Shown: piece by piece, positions 1 to 7,028 of the stretch
Position numbering within the stretch: the first letter of the stretch is position 1
Layout: the number at the start of each line of letters is the position of its first letter
Assembly: GCA_945873205.1 (NCBI GenBank)
Contig: CAMCCC010000023.1
Span: forward strand, 1 to 34,070
Reading direction: 5' to 3'
DNA: 34,070 nt
Source of the DNA: an uncultured bacterium
GTDB lineage: Bacteria > Bacillota > Clostridia > Oscillospirales > Oscillospiraceae
The notes under the pieces: model-generated
The model's database searches: none
Told to the model about the DNA's origin: nothing
Seen by the model: only the letters and a program-made list of their open reading frames with translations
Program-made: the position numbers and the translations under genes

Positions 1-819
1 ATCACCTTTGAGGAGTCCGAGTACTTCATCGAGGACTTCCGCCGCACCGGCGCCATCGACCGTACCGTGGTCTTCTCCAACCTGGCCAACGACCCCGCCG
101 TCGAGCGTATCGCTACCCCCCGTGTGGCCCTCACCGCCGCCGAGTACCTGGCCTTTGAGAAGGACATGCAGGTGCTGGTCATCCTGACCGACATCACCAA
201 CTACGCCGAGGCGCTCCGTGAAGTCTCCGCGGCCAAGAAGGAAGTTCCCGGCCGCCGCGGCTACCCCGGCTACCTGTACACCGACCTGGCCACGCTGTAC
301 GAGCGAGCCGGCCGCCGTCAGGGCAAGAAGGGCTCCATCACCATGATCCCCATCCTCACCATGCCTGAGGACGACAAGACCCACCCCATCCCCGACCTGA
401 CCGGCTACATCACCGAGGGCCAGATCATCCTCAGCCGTGAGCTGCACCGCAAGGGCATCGTTCCCCCGGTGGACGTTCTGCCTTCCCTGAGCCGTCTGAA
501 GGATAAGGGCATCGGCGTCGGCAAGACCCGTGAGGACCATGCCGGCACCATGAACCAGCTCTTCGCCGCCTACTCCCGCGGCAAGGACGCCAAGGAGCTG
601 ATGACCATCCTGGGCGAGGCCGCCCTGTCCGATGACGACAAGCTCTTTGCCAAGTTCGCCGAGGAGTTTGAGAAGCGCTATGTCAGCCAGGGCAACACCA
701 CCAACCGCAGCATCCAGGAGACCCTGGATATCGGCTGGGAGCTGCTGAGCATCCTGCCCCGCCGTGAGCTGAAGCGTATCAAGCCCGAAATGATCGAAAA
801 GTACATGCCCAAGAAGTAA
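1..819 (+). CDS. atpB: V-type ATP synthase subunit B, C-terminal part (partial at window start)
   Basis: The reading frame is open from base 1, so the gene starts before the window; about 272 residues are visible. The text matches the non-catalytic B subunit of V/A-type ATPases: [55 protein letters not shown] and the stretch [19 protein letters not shown] alternates with catalytic A subunits in the soluble head. It lacks the catalytic P-loop of A but helps form the nucleotide site. Subunit D follows after 33 bp, as in the usual ...A-B-D order of bacterial V-type operons. Whether the enzyme moves Na+ or H+ cannot be told because the rotor subunit is outside the window. Family assignment is very secure. 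Confidence 0.96.
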   Translation: MTFEESEYFIEDFRRTGAIDRTVVFSNLANDPAVERIATPRVALTAAEYLAFEKDMQVLVILTDITNYAEALREVSAAKKEVPGRRGYPGYLYTDLATLYERAGRRQGKKGSITMIPILTMPEDDKTHPIPDLTGYITEGQIILSRELHRKGIVPPVDVLPSLSRLKDKGIGVGKTREDHAGTMNQLFAAYSRGKDAKELMTILGEAALSDDDKLFAKFAEEFEKRYVSQGNTTNRSIQETLDIGWELLSILPRRELKRIKPEMIEKYMPKK

Positions 820-852
820 GACTTCTGAATTTATACATGGAGGTGATGCTTT

Positions 853-1503
853 TTGGCAGGCACTGCAATAACCCCCACCAGAATGGTGCTCAAACAGCTC
901 AAAGGCCGGCTGAAAACCGCCCGCCGCGGCCACAAGCTGCTGAAGGATAAGCGGGATGAGCTGATGCGCCAGTTCATGGATGTGGTAAAGCTCAACAAGC
1001 AGCTGCGTACCCGCGTGGAGGAAGGGCTGACAGGGGCCTTCGCGTCCCTGCAGGTGGCCAGCGCCATCATGTCCCCCGAAATGCTGGAGCAGGCGCTGCT
1101 GTACCCCCGGCAGAGCGTTGAGCTGGGCTTGAAGTACAAGAACATCATGAGCGTCAATGTGCCGCTCTACAGCTTCCAGACCAAGAACAACGATCCCTCT
1201 GAGATCTATCCCTACGGCTTTGCCCAGACCTCCGGCGAGTTGGATGACGCGCTGGAGAAGCTGGCCAAGGTTTTCCAGGATATGCTGGAGCTGGCCCAGG
1301 TGGAAAAGACCATGCAGCTGCTGGCGGAGGAGATCGAAAAGACCCGCCGCCGGGTCAACGCCCTGGAGTATGTCATGATCCCCGAGCTGGAAGGCAATAT
1401 CAAGTATATCGCCATGAAGCTGGAAGAGAATGAGAACTCCACCAAGGTGCGTCTGCTGAAGGTCAAGGAAATGGTTCTTCAAAACGCCCACGACTTTAAG
1501 TAA
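853..1503 (+). CDS. atpD: V-type ATP synthase subunit D (central stalk)
   Basis: This encodes 216 residues, the normal size for the D subunit, the coiled-coil shaft that turns inside the A3B3 head. The N-terminal signature PTRMVLKQLKGRLKTARRGH followed by KLLKDKRDELM is diagnostic. Both ends are long, heptad-like helices (about 5-75 and 140-205), as expected of a shaft. The start is TTG at 853, preceded by a strong GGAGGTGAT site at 839-847; no ATG fits. It is the last gene of the ATPase operon and is closed by an intrinsic terminator at 1521-1556. Confidence 0.95.
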   Translation: MAGTAITPTRMVLKQLKGRLKTARRGHKLLKDKRDELMRQFMDVVKLNKQLRTRVEEGLTGAFASLQVASAIMSPEMLEQALLYPRQSVELGLKYKNIMSVNVPLYSFQTKNNDPSEIYPYGFAQTSGELDDALEKLAKVFQDMLELAQVEKTMQLLAEEIEKTRRRVNALEYVMIPELEGNIKYIAMKLEENENSTKVRLLKVKEMVLQNAHDFK

Positions 1504-1520
1504 AACGCCAAATAAGCACA

Positions 1521-1556
1521 AAAAAACGCCTGACCGTTTTTGGTCAGGCGTTTTTT
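1521..1556 (+). terminator. Intrinsic terminator of the V-ATPase operon
   Basis: Perfect 9-bp stem CGCCTGACC (1527-1535) and GGTCAGGCG (1542-1550), six-base loop, an A-run before and six T after. It could also work in the reverse direction. Confidence 0.93.
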
Positions 1557-1585
1557 CAAAGGGTCCCAAAATTGATCCGGGCCGG

Positions 1586-1614
1586 TGGAAATCCTGGGGC
1601 AGCTGTGGTATGAT
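1586..1614 (+). promoter_or_regulatory. Candidate extended -10 promoter
   Basis: TGGAAA at 1586-1591, 17-bp spacer, TATGAT at 1609-1614 with TG one base upstream (TGGTATGAT), an extended -10. The predicted start near 1621 gives a leader of about 55 nt for the gene at 1677. Confidence 0.5.
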
Positions 1615-1676
1615 GAATGCATACATCATGGCCGGACTTCCCGGTCAGAGGAAAAACGAGGATAAGGAGAACAACC

Positions 1677-2171
1677 ATGAGCATTGTAAAAAACGAGCCC
1701 AAGCATAAAAACGGCGTATTACAGGGCATCCGGGCCCAGCTGGAGCACCGGGCCTTCTGGCTCTACCTGCTCTGTGACGAGGCACGGAAGCGGGGCCTTG
1801 ACCCCAGAGACTTCGGCAGTGCCGCCGTAAGGCGCTGCGGCCTGTCCCAGGGGGCGGACCTGGTGGCAAAGGGCGGTACCGACAGTCTCAAGGGCCTGAA
1901 AAAGACCCTGTTCACCAAGCCTGCCCAGCTGGTCTTTGAGATGGATATTCTGGAGAGCACCGACGATAAGCTGTCCATCGACTTCCATTATTGCCCCCTG
2001 GTGAAGGCCTGGCAGAACGCCGGCTGCTCCGACGAGGAGATCGCCATGCTTTGTGACATCGCCATGTGCGGCGACCACGGCATCGGCGAGTGCTACGGCA
2101 GCGTCCTGGACCTGCCCAAGTGCATCGCCAAGGGGGACGACGTCTGTTCCCTGCGGTACCATAAGAAGTAA
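1677..2171 (+). CDS. L-2-amino-thiazoline-4-carboxylic acid hydrolase family protein
   Basis: This encodes 164 residues. The conserved second half contains HYCPLVKAWQNAGCSDEEIA, LCDIAMCGDHGIG, and a terminal block with CIAKGDDVCSLRYHKK, matching the ATC hydrolase domain (Pfam PF14196). The founding enzyme opens the thiazoline ring on the route from 2-aminothiazoline-4-carboxylate to L-cysteine, but most Clostridia members are untested and the substrate here is unknown. ATG at 1677 is chosen over an upstream in-frame ATG at 1617 because AAGGAG stands 8 bp before it and conservation begins there. It is Cys-rich (7 or more Cys) and soluble. It is monocistronic, with its own promoter and terminator. 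A cysteine synthase gene lies 1.7 kb downstream, which may or may not be relevant. Confidence 0.82.
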   Translation: MSIVKNEPKHKNGVLQGIRAQLEHRAFWLYLLCDEARKRGLDPRDFGSAAVRRCGLSQGADLVAKGGTDSLKGLKKTLFTKPAQLVFEMDILESTDDKLSIDFHYCPLVKAWQNAGCSDEEIAMLCDIAMCGDHGIGECYGSVLDLPKCIAKGDDVCSLRYHKK

Positions 2172-2176
2172 AATTG

Positions 2177-2219
2177 AAAACCCTGAGACGGACGCTTGCA
2201 GCGTCCGTCTCAGGGTTTT
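2177..2219 (+). terminator. Strong intrinsic terminator
   Basis: A 19-bp perfect inverted repeat (2177-2195 with 2201-2219), core CCCTGAGACGGACGC, loop TTGCA, ending in TTTT. Symmetric A/T ends allow both directions. Confidence 0.92.
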
Positions 2220-2325
2220 ACTTTCTTCCCGGAATTGTTCACCGTTATTTAACGTTTCCTTTTCATTTGATGCTATGATACCATCATTGGCACGGCTGTG
2301 TGACGGTCTTTCCGGGTAAAATATG

Positions 2326-2354
2326 TTGACCAAAGGCACACAAGATGGTACAAT
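2326..2354 (+). promoter_or_regulatory. Sigma-A type promoter of the VanY-like gene
   Basis: TTGACC at 2326-2331, 17-bp spacer, TACAAT at 2349-2354. The transcript would begin near 2361, about 23 nt before the ATG at 2384. Confidence 0.82.
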
Positions 2355-2383
2355 ACCCCTGTTAAAGGTATAGGAGGCGCGAT

Positions 2384-3202
2384 ATGAAAGGCAATCTTGG
2401 ATTTAGAGTCATTTTCTCCGTCATCTTCTTGGCGGTTTTCGGCGTATATAGCATGAAGCACTTTTCCTCCGGCTGGTTTTCTGAGGATGTTGCCTCCTGG
2501 GGCCCTGCCGGCGGCCTGAAGCCCGAGGAGGTTCAGTCCATTGACATGAGCCAGGATGTTGCTGCGGCACAGGAGCAGCAGCCGGAGCCTGAGGAACCCA
2601 GCCCCGAACCCACGGAGGAGCCGGCCAACGGCCTGCCTCAGGTGGATCTGACCAGCTGGGAGTTGATGCTGGTCAATACCGAGAACACCCTGGATGAAAG
2701 CTATGAGCCGCCAGAGATCGTCAAGCTCAGTGACAGCCAGTGCCCGGTGGATTCCCGTATCGCCGACGCGCTGACCGCCTTTGCCGAAGCCGCCCAGGCG
2801 GAGGGCCTGCCGGTGTATCTCTCCTCCGGCTACCGCCCCTATTCGGAGCAGCAGTATCTGTACCAGCGGAAGATCGGCCAGGGCTACAGCGCCGAAGAAG
2901 CTGCCAAGATCGTGGCCGTCCCCGGCACCAGTGAGCACCAGACCGGCCTTTGCTGCGATATTACCGACTACTATCGGGAGATGAAGGACAGCTCTCTGGA
3001 GGATACTGCCACCTACCAGTGGATGAAAGAACACTGCCAGGAGTATGGCTTCATCGTCCGCTACCCCAACGACAAGCAGGATATTACCAAAATTATCTAT
3101 GAGCCCTGGCACTTCCGCTATGTAGGCGTGGAGGCTGCCACCTATATCATGGAGAACAATCTCTGCCTGGAGGAGTTCCTTGCCCTGTATGAGCAGGCCT
3201 GA
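2384..3202 (+). CDS. Membrane-anchored D-alanyl-D-alanine carboxypeptidase, VanY/M15B family
   Basis: This encodes 272 residues. Residues 8-24 form one hydrophobic anchor, then a Glu/Pro-rich spacer (about 60-85), then the peptidase domain outside the membrane. The M15B zinc signature is present: S183-E-H185-Q-T-G188-L-C-C-D192, and the second part EPWHFRYVG with H243. SSGYRPYSEQQYLYQ is also typical. The enzyme trims the terminal D-Ala from peptidoglycan stem peptides. No vanRS or vanHAX neighbours are present, so housekeeping wall remodelling is more likely than glycopeptide resistance. The start follows AGGAGGCGCGAT. Two adjacent Cys (190-191) inside the metal motif replace the more common small residues. 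Confidence 0.9.
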   Translation: MKGNLGFRVIFSVIFLAVFGVYSMKHFSSGWFSEDVASWGPAGGLKPEEVQSIDMSQDVAAAQEQQPEPEEPSPEPTEEPANGLPQVDLTSWELMLVNTENTLDESYEPPEIVKLSDSQCPVDSRIADALTAFAEAAQAEGLPVYLSSGYRPYSEQQYLYQRKIGQGYSAEEAAKIVAVPGTSEHQTGLCCDITDYYREMKDSSLEDTATYQWMKEHCQEYGFIVRYPNDKQDITKIIYEPWHFRYVGVEAATYIMENNLCLEEFLALYEQA

Positions 3203-3206
3203 AAAG

Positions 3207-3246
3207 AAAAAAATACCACCGCTTTTCAAATGCGGTGGTATTTTTT
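3207..3246. terminator. Bidirectional terminator between convergent genes
   Basis: Stem TACCACCGC (3214-3222) with GCGGTGGTA (3232-3240), flanked by seven A on the left and six T on the right. It serves the carboxypeptidase (+) and the Rrf2 gene (-), whose stop codon at 3245 lies inside it. Confidence 0.9.
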
Positions 3247-3673
3247 AGATCACATAATCAAAGCTGTCGCCGTTGCGCGTCAAATCAGCAAGAGTGACAT
3301 TGTCCAGATAGTCATTGATGACCTTGTCCAGGCCCTTCCACAGCGAGAGCGTCCTGCACTCCGCTGCCCGGGAGCAGGCATCAGCACCGGGCTCCAGACA
3401 GGCCACCGGCGCCAGAGACTCCTCTGTCAGCCGGAGAATGCTGCCCACCGTATACTGTTCCGGGGCCTTCGTCAGCTTGTAGCCGCCGCCCTTGCCCCGC
3501 AGGCCGGTGAGCAGCCGGGCTTTCACCAGCAGCTTGATAATGCTCTCCAGATATTTTTCCGAAATTTCCTGCCGCTCCGCAATGACCTTCAGCGGAATAA
3601 AACCGTCGGCCTGATGCTCTGACAGATCGATCATCACCCGCAGCGCATAGCGGCCTTTGGTTGAAATCAGCAT
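3245..3673 (-). CDS. Rrf2-family transcriptional regulator with three-Cys cluster motif (IscR/CymR-like)
   Basis: This encodes 142 residues. The N-terminal MLISTKGRYALRVMIDLSEH and the winged helix segment ISEKYLESIIKLLVKARLL / GLRGKGGGYKLTKAP are classic Rrf2. C92, C100 and C106 lie in the loop where IscR binds its [2Fe-2S] cluster, but the spacing is C-X7-C-X5-C rather than IscR's C-X5-C-X5-C. It is divergent from cysK, the arrangement expected of a local cysteine or iron-sulfur sensor. No iscS/iscU genes follow. It is probably a repressor of cysK and of itself; whether it senses a cluster (IscR) or a cysteine-pool signal (CymR) is unresolved. Confidence 0.9.
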   Translation of the reverse strand: MLISTKGRYALRVMIDLSEHQADGFIPLKVIAERQEISEKYLESIIKLLVKARLLTGLRGKGGGYKLTKAPEQYTVGSILRLTEESLAPVACLEPGADACSRAAECRTLSLWKGLDKVINDYLDNVTLADLTRNGDSFDYVI

Positions 3674-3699
3674 ATTCTTCCCCCCTTGAAAGTAAACCT

Positions 3700-3729
3700 A
3701 TTATACAACATGGTAAATAGGGAAATCAA
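3700..3729 (-). promoter_or_regulatory. Promoter of the Rrf2 regulator
   Basis: Minus strand: TTGATT (3729-3724), 18-bp spacer, TATAAT (3705-3700). Its upstream edge is only 23 bp from the -35 box of the divergent cysK promoter, so one bound regulator could affect both. Confidence 0.75.
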
Positions 3730-3751
3730 TGAAAATATTTGCAGACAGCTA

Positions 3752-3780
3752 TTGACAAAATCGGGAAGCAAGGCTATATT
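3752..3780 (+). promoter_or_regulatory. Promoter of the cysK leader and cysK
   Basis: TTGACA at 3752-3757, 17-bp spacer, TATATT at 3775-3780: near consensus. The predicted start near 3787 gives a leader of about 130 nt before cysK, containing a 26-codon frame. Confidence 0.82.
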
Positions 3781-3813
3781 CCATATTAACCCACAAGAAA
3801 GGTTGGCATTAAG

Positions 3814-3894
3814 ATGAAATACAACCTGCCCCTCCGATGTCGCCGCTGTAGAGGAAGCGCACAGAAGGCCCTGCCATTGATCAAAACATTTTAA
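3814..3894 (+). CDS. 26-residue leader peptide candidate upstream of cysK
   Basis: A complete small frame (ATG 3814, TAA 3892) inside the cysK leader, too short for ordinary ORF calling. It starts about 27 nt after the predicted transcript start and has a weak AGAAAGG site at 3796-3802. Residues 8-14 read RCRRCRG, giving a CxxC flanked by arginines, followed by a basic tail ending LIKTF. Its stop lies 23 nt before the cysK ATG and just before the cysK ribosome binding site. The placement and the paired Cys codons (both TGT) are what a cysteine-responsive leader peptide would show, but it could equally be a small metal-binding protein or chance. There is no clear attenuator hairpin between it and cysK, so any coupling would be translational. 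Confidence 0.5.
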   Translation: MKYNLPLRCRRCRGSAQKALPLIKTF

Positions 3895-3917
3895 CGACAT
3901 TCAGGAGGAAATTGATT

Positions 3918-4850
3918 ATGAGTAACATTTATACATCTGCCGACCAGTTGATTGGGAAGACCCCGCTGCTGGAGCTGGTTCATATTGAGAAGGAAGAGGG
4001 CCTGGAGGCCAAGGTTCTCGCCAAGCTGGAGTACTTCAACCCCGCCGGTAGCGTGAAGGACCGCATTGCCAAGGCTATGATTGACGACGCCGAGGCCAGC
4101 GGCAAGCTGAAGCCCGGTTCCGTGATTATTGAGCCCACCTCCGGCAACACCGGCATCGGTCTGGCCAGTGTTGCTGCCGCCCGGGGCTACCGCATCATCA
4201 TCGTCATGCCGGAAACCATGAGCGTGGAGCGCCGCCAGCTGATGAAGGCCTATGGCGCGGAGCTGGTGCTGACCGAGGGTTCCAAGGGCATGAAGGGCGC
4301 CATCGCCAAGGCAGAGGAGCTGGCGAAGGAGATTCCGAACAGCTTTATTCCCGGCCAGTTCGTGAACCCGGCCAACCCGGCTGTCCACAGGGCCACCACC
4401 GGCCCGGAAATCTGGCAGGACACCGACGGCAAGGTGGATATCTTTGTGGCCGGCGTAGGTACCGGCGGCACCGTCACCGGCACCGGCGAATACTTAAAGA
4501 GCCAGAACCCCGCTGTGAAGGTGGTGGCGGTGGAGCCGGCCGGTTCTCCTGTATTGAGCAAGGGCACCCCCGGCGCTCACAAGATTCAGGGCATCGGCGC
4601 CGGCTTTGTTCCCGATGTGCTGAATACCGCCGTGTATGACGAAGTCATTGCCGTGGAGAACGAGGACGCCTTCGCCACCGGCAAGCTGATCGGCAAGAAG
4701 GAGGGCGTGCTGGTGGGCATCTCCTCCGGCGCCGCGGTGTGGGCCGCCATCCAGCTGGCCAAGCGGCCGGAGAACAAGGGCAAGACCATCGTGGCCCTGC
4801 TGCCCGATACCGGCGACCGCTACCTCTCCACCCCGCTGTTTGCGGAATAA
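3918..4850 (+). CDS. cysK: Cysteine synthase A (O-acetylserine sulfhydrylase)
   Basis: This encodes 310 residues, standard for CysK, a pyridoxal-phosphate enzyme making L-cysteine from O-acetylserine and sulfide. Key motifs: [15 protein letters not shown] (the Schiff-base Lys), [11 protein letters not shown] (substrate loop), [13 protein letters not shown] (phosphate cradle) and GISSGAAV. The start ATG at 3918 has AGGAGG 9 bp upstream; an earlier in-frame TTG is not needed. It is divergent from an Rrf2 regulator and preceded by a Cys-containing small frame. No cysE is adjacent. The assignment is firm; specificity for O-acetylserine rather than O-phosphoserine is inferred from overall resemblance. 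Confidence 0.96.
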   Translation: MSNIYTSADQLIGKTPLLELVHIEKEEGLEAKVLAKLEYFNPAGSVKDRIAKAMIDDAEASGKLKPGSVIIEPTSGNTGIGLASVAAARGYRIIIVMPETMSVERRQLMKAYGAELVLTEGSKGMKGAIAKAEELAKEIPNSFIPGQFVNPANPAVHRATTGPEIWQDTDGKVDIFVAGVGTGGTVTGTGEYLKSQNPAVKVVAVEPAGSPVLSKGTPGAHKIQGIGAGFVPDVLNTAVYDEVIAVENEDAFATGKLIGKKEGVLVGISSGAAVWAAIQLAKRPENKGKTIVALLPDTGDRYLSTPLFAE

Positions 4851-4870
4851 GGGAACGAAACACAAGAAAG

Positions 4871-4912
4871 CATAACAAGGCCGCAGTCCTTTTGGGCTGC
4901 GGCCTTGTTATG
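4871..4912 (+). terminator. Hairpin after cysK
   Basis: Perfect 16-bp stem, 4871-4886 with 4897-4912 (core AACAAGGCCGCAG), ten-base loop. The U-tract is poor (only TT within the stem end), so efficiency is uncertain. Confidence 0.75.
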
Positions 4913-4947
4913 TGCAATATTAGGGCAAAAAAGGGTGCCGCAGACGG

Positions 4948-5115
4948 TCATTCCTCCAAATCCTGCAGAGCAGCGCGAACAGCGGCAATTACGAAAGCCG
5001 AAAAGGTGCAGTTCTTCCCCTGAATTGCCTTTTCCACTTCTTCCACCACATCGTTGGGAAACCGAATGGTTTTATTGGTAGTCGGCGGTGTAGCTGGAAT
5101 TTTGAATTTACCCAT
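4948..5115 (-). CDS. Small ribbon-helix-helix DNA-binding protein
   Basis: This encodes 55 residues. The segment TNKTIRFPNDVVEEVEKAIQ (one short strand, then a helix) followed by a second helix, FSAFVIAAVRAALQDLEE, fits the Arc/MetJ-type ribbon-helix-helix fold, as in YlcI/YnfO-like proteins. Such proteins dimerise and bind short palindromes through the strand. ATG at 5115 is chosen because GAGGAG stands 8 bp upstream; a longer frame to 5181 would run through the palindrome at 5176-5197. It is divergent from a 56-residue zinc-ribbon gene. The octamer TGCATTGC occurs once just upstream of this start and twice, inverted, in the palindrome, which suggests self-control. Confidence 0.75.
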   Translation of the reverse strand: MGKFKIPATPPTTNKTIRFPNDVVEEVEKAIQGKNCTFSAFVIAAVRAALQDLEE

Positions 5116-5137
5116 AGGATACTCCTCGCAATACGTT

Positions 5138-5197
5138 TGCATTGCTAATATCTTATGAGAGCTTTCAACAAAAATATGCATTGCAAATGCAATGCAT
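5138..5197. promoter_or_regulatory. Candidate operator: three copies of TGCATTGC, two as a perfect palindrome
   Basis: ATGCATTGC (5176-5184), AAAT, GCAATGCAT (5189-5197) make a perfect inverted repeat with 9-base arms. A third TGCATTGC stands at 5138-5145. The palindrome covers the -35 box of the plus-strand promoter and lies upstream of the RHH gene. Confidence 0.6.
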
Positions 5198-5209
5198 AAG
5201 TGCTATGAT
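5181..5209 (+). promoter_or_regulatory. Promoter of the zinc-ribbon gene
   Basis: TTGCAA at 5181-5186, 17-bp spacer, TATGAT at 5204-5209. The -35 box sits inside the palindrome, so a bound protein would block RNA polymerase. Confidence 0.65.
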
Positions 5210-5227
5210 GTAAACCGGGTGATAAGC

Positions 5228-5398
5228 ATGGCAGAATTTTGCTTACAATGCTGGAACAGAATCAACAAAACCAATGATCCGCCGGACAAGTATATCCTTT
5301 CCAAAGAACTGGATTTGTGTGAAGGCTGCGGAAAGTGGACCCATGTAATTGTTGCCACACGGAAAACCTATAAATTGAGATTGTTTTTCCAAAGATAA
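5228..5398 (+). CDS. 56-residue zinc-ribbon protein of unknown function
   Basis: Two CxxC knuckles (C5-x2-C8 as FCLQCW, and C31-x2-C34 as LCEGCG) about 22 residues apart predict one structural zinc site; the C-terminal tail is basic (RKTYKLRLFFQR). I do not recognise a named family. ATG at 5228 is chosen because the transcript should begin near 5216 and GGGTGAT lies at 5217-5223; the longer frame from 5192 would start inside the promoter. Divergent from the RHH gene and ending in its own terminator, it looks like the regulated partner of a two-gene module. Both genes are less GC-rich than the surroundings. Confidence 0.6.
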   Translation: MAEFCLQCWNRINKTNDPPDKYILSKELDLCEGCGKWTHVIVATRKTYKLRLFFQR

Positions 5399-5432
5399 AA
5401 AACTCCGCAGTCAAGCGACTGCGGAGTTTTTT
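5397..5432. terminator. Bidirectional terminator (repeat copy 1)
   Basis: ACTCCGCAGTC (5402-5412), AAGC, GACTGCGGAGT (5417-5427), A-run before and T-run after. It serves the zinc-ribbon gene (+) and glpK (-). The same hairpin recurs at 10294-10319 and 10718-10743. Confidence 0.9.
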
Positions 5433-5451
5433 GTAGTAAAAGGGGAGACGA

Positions 5452-6942
5452 TTATTCCTCCGCCCAGGCGAGGGCACATTTGACAGCTCTGTGCCAACCA
5501 TCCAGAAGCTTGATGCGGCGCTCCTCCTCCATCCCGGAAGTGAACACCCGGTCGATGGCCCAGTTGTTTTTCACGTCCTCCAGGCTGTCCCAATAGCCCA
5601 CGGCCAGACCCGCCAGGTAAGCGGCGCCCAGAGCCGTGGTCTCAATGCACCGGGGACGGTAAACATCGCAGCCGATCAGGTCGGATTGGAACTGCATCAG
5701 GAAGTCATTGGCGCAGGCGCCGCCGTCCACCTTCAGTTCCCCGATGCGGATGCCAGAGTCCCGTTCCATGGCCCGGGCAATGTCATAGGTCTGGTAGGCC
5801 AGGGATTCCAGGGTGGCCCGGATGAGATGTGCCCGGCTGAAGCCCCGGGTGATGCCCACAATGGCTCCTCTTGCCTGCTGGTTCCAGTAGGGCGCGCCCA
5901 GACCGGTAAAGGCCGGGACCACATAGCCGCCCGCCGTGTCCGGCACCTTCTCGGCGTACTCCTGGCTCTCGGCGGCATTGGACACCACGCCCAGCTCGTC
6001 CCGCAGCCACTGGATGGCGGCGCCGGCCACAAAGATGCTGCCCTCCAGGGCGTACTCCACATGATCCTCATAACCCACGGCGATGGTGGTCACAAGGCCG
6101 TTTTTGCTCTCCACGATCTCGCTGCCGGTGTTCATGAGCAGGAAGCAGCCGGTGCCGTAAGTATTCTTCATCTGCCCCGGTTCAAAGCAGCACTGACCAA
6201 AGAGGGCGCACTGTTGGTCCCCTGCCGCGCCGGCAATGGGAATTTCTCCACCGTAAAGTTCGAACTCTGTGGTGCCGTACACATGGCTGGAGGGCTTGAC
6301 CTCCGGCAGAATGCATTCCGGCACATCCAGCAGATCCAGAAGATCCTTATCCCAGCAGAGTTCCCGAATATTATAAAGCATGGTGCGGCTGGCGTTGGTG
6401 TGGTCGGTCACATGGACCTTGCCGCCGGTCAGCTTCCAGATCAGCCAGGTGTCAATGGTGCCGAAAAGCAACTTGCCGGCATTGGCCCGCTTTCTGGCGC
6501 CGGGTACATTGTCCAGCAGCCATTTGATTTTGGAGCCGGAGAAATAGGCGTCCGGCTCCAGGCCGGTTTTATGACGGATGGTGTCGCCATAGCCCCGCTT
6601 CACCAGGTCGTCAATGATATCGGAGGTGCGGCGGCATTGCCAGACGATGGCGTTGGCAATGGGTTCGCCGGTCTCCTTGTCCCATATCACCGTGGTTTCC
6701 CGCTGATTGGTGATGCCGATGGCGGCAATATCAGCAGCTTCTACCCCCAGTTTGGCCATGGCAGCCCGGGAGACTTCCAGGGTGGTGTCCCAGATCTCAT
6801 TGGCATCATGCTCCACCCAGCCGGGATGGGGATAAATCTGCCGGAACTCCTTCTGAACGGAAGCGCAGATATTGCCGGCTTTGTCGAAAAGAATACACCG
6901 GGAACTGGTTGTCCCCTGGTCCAGGGACATGATATATTTCAT
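5452..6942 (-). CDS. glpK: Glycerol kinase
   Basis: This encodes 496 residues, the standard length. It phosphorylates glycerol to sn-glycerol 3-phosphate with ATP in the cytoplasm. The N-terminal [31 protein letters not shown], and the FGGY signatures [16 protein letters not shown] and [18 protein letters not shown] are all present. ATG at 6942 has AAGGAG 8 bp upstream; the longer frame to 6990 would begin inside the terminator of the upstream gene. No glpF or glpD is adjacent. No clear promoter fits the roughly 40 bp between that terminator and the start, so expression may depend on read-through from the hydrolase gene or on an unrecognised promoter. The nearby PocR/AraC regulator is a plausible controller. 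Confidence 0.96.
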   Translation of the reverse strand: MKYIMSLDQGTTSSRCILFDKAGNICASVQKEFRQIYPHPGWVEHDANEIWDTTLEVSRAAMAKLGVEAADIAAIGITNQRETTVIWDKETGEPIANAIVWQCRRTSDIIDDLVKRGYGDTIRHKTGLEPDAYFSGSKIKWLLDNVPGARKRANAGKLLFGTIDTWLIWKLTGGKVHVTDHTNASRTMLYNIRELCWDKDLLDLLDVPECILPEVKPSSHVYGTTEFELYGGEIPIAGAAGDQQCALFGQCCFEPGQMKNTYGTGCFLLMNTGSEIVESKNGLVTTIAVGYEDHVEYALEGSIFVAGAAIQWLRDELGVVSNAAESQEYAEKVPDTAGGYVVPAFTGLGAPYWNQQARGAIVGITRGFSRAHLIRATLESLAYQTYDIARAMERDSGIRIGELKVDGGACANDFLMQFQSDLIGCDVYRPRCIETTALGAAYLAGLAVGYWDSLEDVKNNWAIDRVFTSGMEEERRIKLLDGWHRAVKCALAWAEE

Positions 6943-6975
6943 AGGCTTTGCTCCTTTCTGAGAAATATGTCTTAA

Positions 6976-7003
6976 AAAGAGCCGCCGCATTTTGCGGCGG
7001 CCC
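6976..7003 (-). terminator. Terminator of the alpha/beta hydrolase gene
   Basis: GCCGCCGCA (6981-6989), three-base loop, TGCGGCGGC (6993-7001); on the minus strand it is followed by CTCTTTTT. Confidence 0.85.
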
Positions 7004-7028
7004 CAAAAATTTGTTGTCTGGATTCTCT

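Noticed and set aside
2384-3202. Glycopeptide resistance gene vanY
   Set aside because: The family is right but no vanRS, vanH, vanA or vanX genes are nearby; a general wall carboxypeptidase is the safer call.
3787-3917. T-box or SAM riboswitch in the cysK leader
   Set aside because: The leader is only about 130 nt; there is no T-box consensus and no terminator/antiterminator pair.
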